From Nitrospirota bacterium (lineage in GTDB: Bacteria; Nitrospirota; Nitrospiria; Nitrospirales; UBA8639): 62,731 nucleotides of DNA. Where the stretch lies: assembly GCA_027623995.1 (NCBI GenBank), contig JAQBUF010000013.1, positions 1 to 62,731 on the forward strand, written 5' to 3'. Both the position numbers and the translations under genes were made by a program. Each line of letters starts with the position of its first letter. Positions within the stretch are counted from its first letter, which is position 1. This document shows, piece by piece, positions 61,185 to 62,731 of the stretch. Under the pieces are notes generated by a model that was not told the origin of the DNA, did no database searches, and saw only the letters and a program-made list of their open reading frames with translations.

Positions 61185-61533
61185 ATATCTCGAAGTTCGT
61201 AAAACGTATTATCGTACCGGAAGAAGCGATCCCAATCAAAAAAACCGAGAAGTCGTTGTTTGAACCAAGGAGCTTTTTAGCGAATATTTGTTTTTCATAA
61301 TATACGATAGACCCAAAATGACTTATTTCATTATAGAAAGTATGAACGGAATTTAGCGTAGATCACTTGGAGTTTAGGTTTCTCCACAAACCCCTCTTTT
61401 CCTACAAAGTTTTCCGACATATATACTTGCCTGCTTAGCCTGCTGCTCTTGCTGGGTGAAACCTACTTATTAATATGTAGGTTTGTGATATTTCCGCTTG
61501 CCCTAGTTTATCAAATGGGAGTTCAAGATCGAC
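61185..61533. other. Intergenic region, no gene recognised
   Basis: AT-rich sequence after the tRNA duplicate. I see no coding frame or stable structure. Confidence 0.45.
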
Positions 61534-61710
61534 ATGGTCGTCTGTCCTCAGTGTGCCCTTGACGCTCACTGTGGCAATTGAAGATCCCTCCCTGCTCATC
61601 AAGATTCTCCTGCACTTGGGCCTGCTTTCCCATACGTCAGTACGGGCACCAGCCCGCACTCGACGAGTTCTTGCAGACGGGCTAATCCCTACTGGTTCAA
61701 AGTCTCGTTC
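61534..61710 (+). pseudogene. Remnant of IS91-type transposase C-terminus
   Basis: One frame reads MVVCPQC (zinc ribbon, 61534 on). The next, shifted by one base near 61553, reads LTLTVAIEDPSLLIKILLHLGL and then an APARTRRVL tail. IS91-type transposases end in CPxCGG-M-IAFIEDPxVIxKILxHLGL, so this is a short, frameshifted remnant. No terminus or oriIS is visible. Confidence 0.55.
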
Positions 61711-61938
61711 AGCTATATGTGCTGCCACTGCTCCTTCTCCATTCCCGCACGCTGCAAGAGATCGTCATCCTTCGTTATGCCCTCTTTACAAGAACTACTT
61801 AGCCAGGCTCGCAGGCTGAATTCCGCTCATTGGGAGTATTCGACAAGGCGATTGACACTACAGTGAGTTCTTTGGTACTTCTCTGCCTGATGAAAAGAGT
61901 CCGGTAAAAATTCCTATTTCTTTTTAACCAAAAGGAAG

Positions 61939-62442
61939 GTGGTTGTGAAATTTTTATTGGGTGTTTTGATAGTTGCATTTTTATATGGGTGTGCAATTAA
62001 TAAAAATATAAGTCCTATTGGTGTCCCTAAAATTGAAAAGATTTGTGTGGAAAAAAATACCAAAGTCCTTATGGATGGGTTCCACCCAGAGTTAATATTG
62101 CAATTGGAAGAAATAGGAATAGAAACAGAAACGTATCTGTTGGAGAGGCCTGATCCATCGAGCCTTCGCGGTCGCGCGGACTTATTTGTTTCCCAAATTA
62201 TAGATTTGAATTTAACTGTAGTTCCCAATGCGCCTCCTCCCCGTCACGCTGACATAAAAGACTTCCCTTCTAATGGCGCAGAGCTAAATTCAAGGAGTTT
62301 CCAGATACAACAAAAGCTAGCAGATAGAGCAGAAGGCTTTTTAAGTAAAGATGTGGAACCAGGCATTGATAATATTCTGAATGAGGATGTTGCAGTAAGA
62401 CCAGAGTTTGAAAGTTTTCTTGAAGGTCCAACCTCTGCTTGA
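61939..62442 (+). CDS. Lipoprotein, Sbal_3080-like N-terminus with unrelated C-terminus
   Basis: 167 residues. The lipoprotein signal LLGVLIVAFLYGCAINKN is followed by IEKICVEKNTKVLMDGFHPE and LILQLEEIGIE, which resembles the first half of Sbal_3080-type lipoproteins (a family known to me from memory). After about residue 70 (ERPDPSSLRGRADL) the sequence no longer fits that family. The gene looks like a truncation fused to unrelated sequence. GTG start, with AAAAGGAAGG upstream. It is AT-rich compared with the core genes. Confidence 0.5.
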   Translation: MVVKFLLGVLIVAFLYGCAINKNISPIGVPKIEKICVEKNTKVLMDGFHPELILQLEEIGIETETYLLERPDPSSLRGRADLFVSQIIDLNLTVVPNAPPPRHADIKDFPSNGAELNSRSFQIQQKLADRAEGFLSKDVEPGIDNILNEDVAVRPEFESFLEGPTSA

Positions 62443-62493
62443 ATTTAATGTGGACATGGTTATTTCCAAGAGATCCACTTAAGCAGTTACCCT

Positions 62494-62542
62494 GCTCCCA
62501 GTTTTACTCCCAGTTCACTCCCGGTTTTGCTCCCAGTTCTGG
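62494..62542 (+). repeat. Short tandem repeat of CTCCCAGTT
   Basis: Four close copies of CTCCCAGTT (one CTCCCGGTT), 10-13 bases apart, after the lipoprotein gene. No function seen. Confidence 0.6.
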
Positions 62543-62654
62543 ATCTACCGGAATCACACTTAGGCACAATAAAAGGAGCAAATCTCTTGTGTTGACGCTT
62601 AAATTGGATAACTCTATCCTACTCAATCATCCTTAGTCGTATTCTGATCGGTAG

Positions 62655-62702
62655 GGTCTTCGGAACCGAGGGTTGGGGGTTCGAGTCCCTCCAGGCGCGC
62701 CA
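62655..62702 (+). other. 3' half of a tRNA-Arg (TCG), probable att remnant
   Basis: GGTCTTCGGAACC (anticodon arm, TCG) is followed by a variable loop, GGGGGTTCGAGTCCCTCC and AGGCGCGCCA with CCA. The acceptor 3' strand (CAGGCGC) has no matching 5' strand upstream, and no D arm is present. This is a tRNA 3' end without its 5' part, as expected at the far end of an integrated element. Confidence 0.6.
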
Positions 62703-62731
62703 TTTCTCCCGCCTTCATTTCTATTATTTCA

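Noticed and set aside
61435-61728. 97-codon minus-strand frame in the right-end region
   Set aside because: It is antisense to the IS91-type transposase remnant and has no ribosome binding site.

Overview
The window reads as a chromosomal segment of a diderm (Gram-negative type) bacterium. Signs of an outer membrane and periplasm are LolA and a LolA-like protein, lipoproteins, TatA and the RodA/PBP2/MreBCD wall-elongation set. Base composition is near 50 % GC by eye. Gene content and order (ffs-dnaX-ybaB-recR, tig-clpP-clpX, dprA-topA, rng-rodA-mrdA-mreDCB, leuC-leuD, many small exported proteins of unknown function, a PqqC-like oxidase next to a methyltransferase) would suit Nitrospirota, perhaps a Nitrospira-like organism of moderate GC. 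No diagnostic nitrite-oxidation gene is present, so this assignment is an inference.

Layout. 1-600: remnant of an IS3-type transposase and one copy of a hairpin repeat. 615-7969: ftsK-lolA, a membrane-tethered receiver, an exported protein plus a HAD phosphatase, a possible c-di-GMP riboswitch ahead of a chemoreceptor, and msrB. 8085-14019: rpmB, recG, ppx, and a LolA-like gene split by a complete IS30-family element whose 8-bp target duplication is intact. 14067-17143 (minus): a PqqD-like/methyltransferase fusion, a heme-oxygenase-like diiron protein and an exported-looking methyltransferase. 17286-22844: stress, VOC and AsmA-like genes, a frameshifted membrane gene and a nucleotidyltransferase pair, mixed with dispersed repeats. 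23005-29678: a histone-H1-like protein, recR-ybaB-dnaX with the SRP RNA and tRNA-Ser upstream, a GIY-YIG gene and tRNA-Leu(UAG). 29741-33094: tig-clpP-clpX. 33192-44222 (minus): topA, dprA, rng, rodA, mrdA, mreDCB. 44716-50830: leuC, leuD, a CPA2 antiporter, then STAS and two response regulators. 50925-60170: HEAT lipoprotein, TatA, small proteins, puuD, a tandem desulforedoxin-like protein, nagZ, pepA, queE and a HAD phosphatase. 60236-62731: tRNA-Leu(GAG) with a duplicated 3' part flanking a toxin-antitoxin-like pair, IS91 debris, a chimeric lipoprotein and the 3' half of a tRNA-Arg. This right end looks like an integration hot spot.

Most striking is the repeat landscape. At least eleven intergenic loci carry imperfect palindromes whose arms are tandem 7-8-mers (GCGTGAA type, or CGACGAGCGACAAG type). 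Most lie within a few bases of a stop codon, and one has 27-bp perfectly complementary arms. Two further families are present: a 157-bp MITE-like element (two copies, both directly 3' of a gene) and a roughly 200-bp element with a hairpin whose arms co-vary between copies.

Functionally the window is mostly housekeeping: cell division and wall elongation, proteolysis, replication and repair, leucine biosynthesis and signalling. The least explained gene set is the diiron oxidase with its PqqD-methyltransferase partner.
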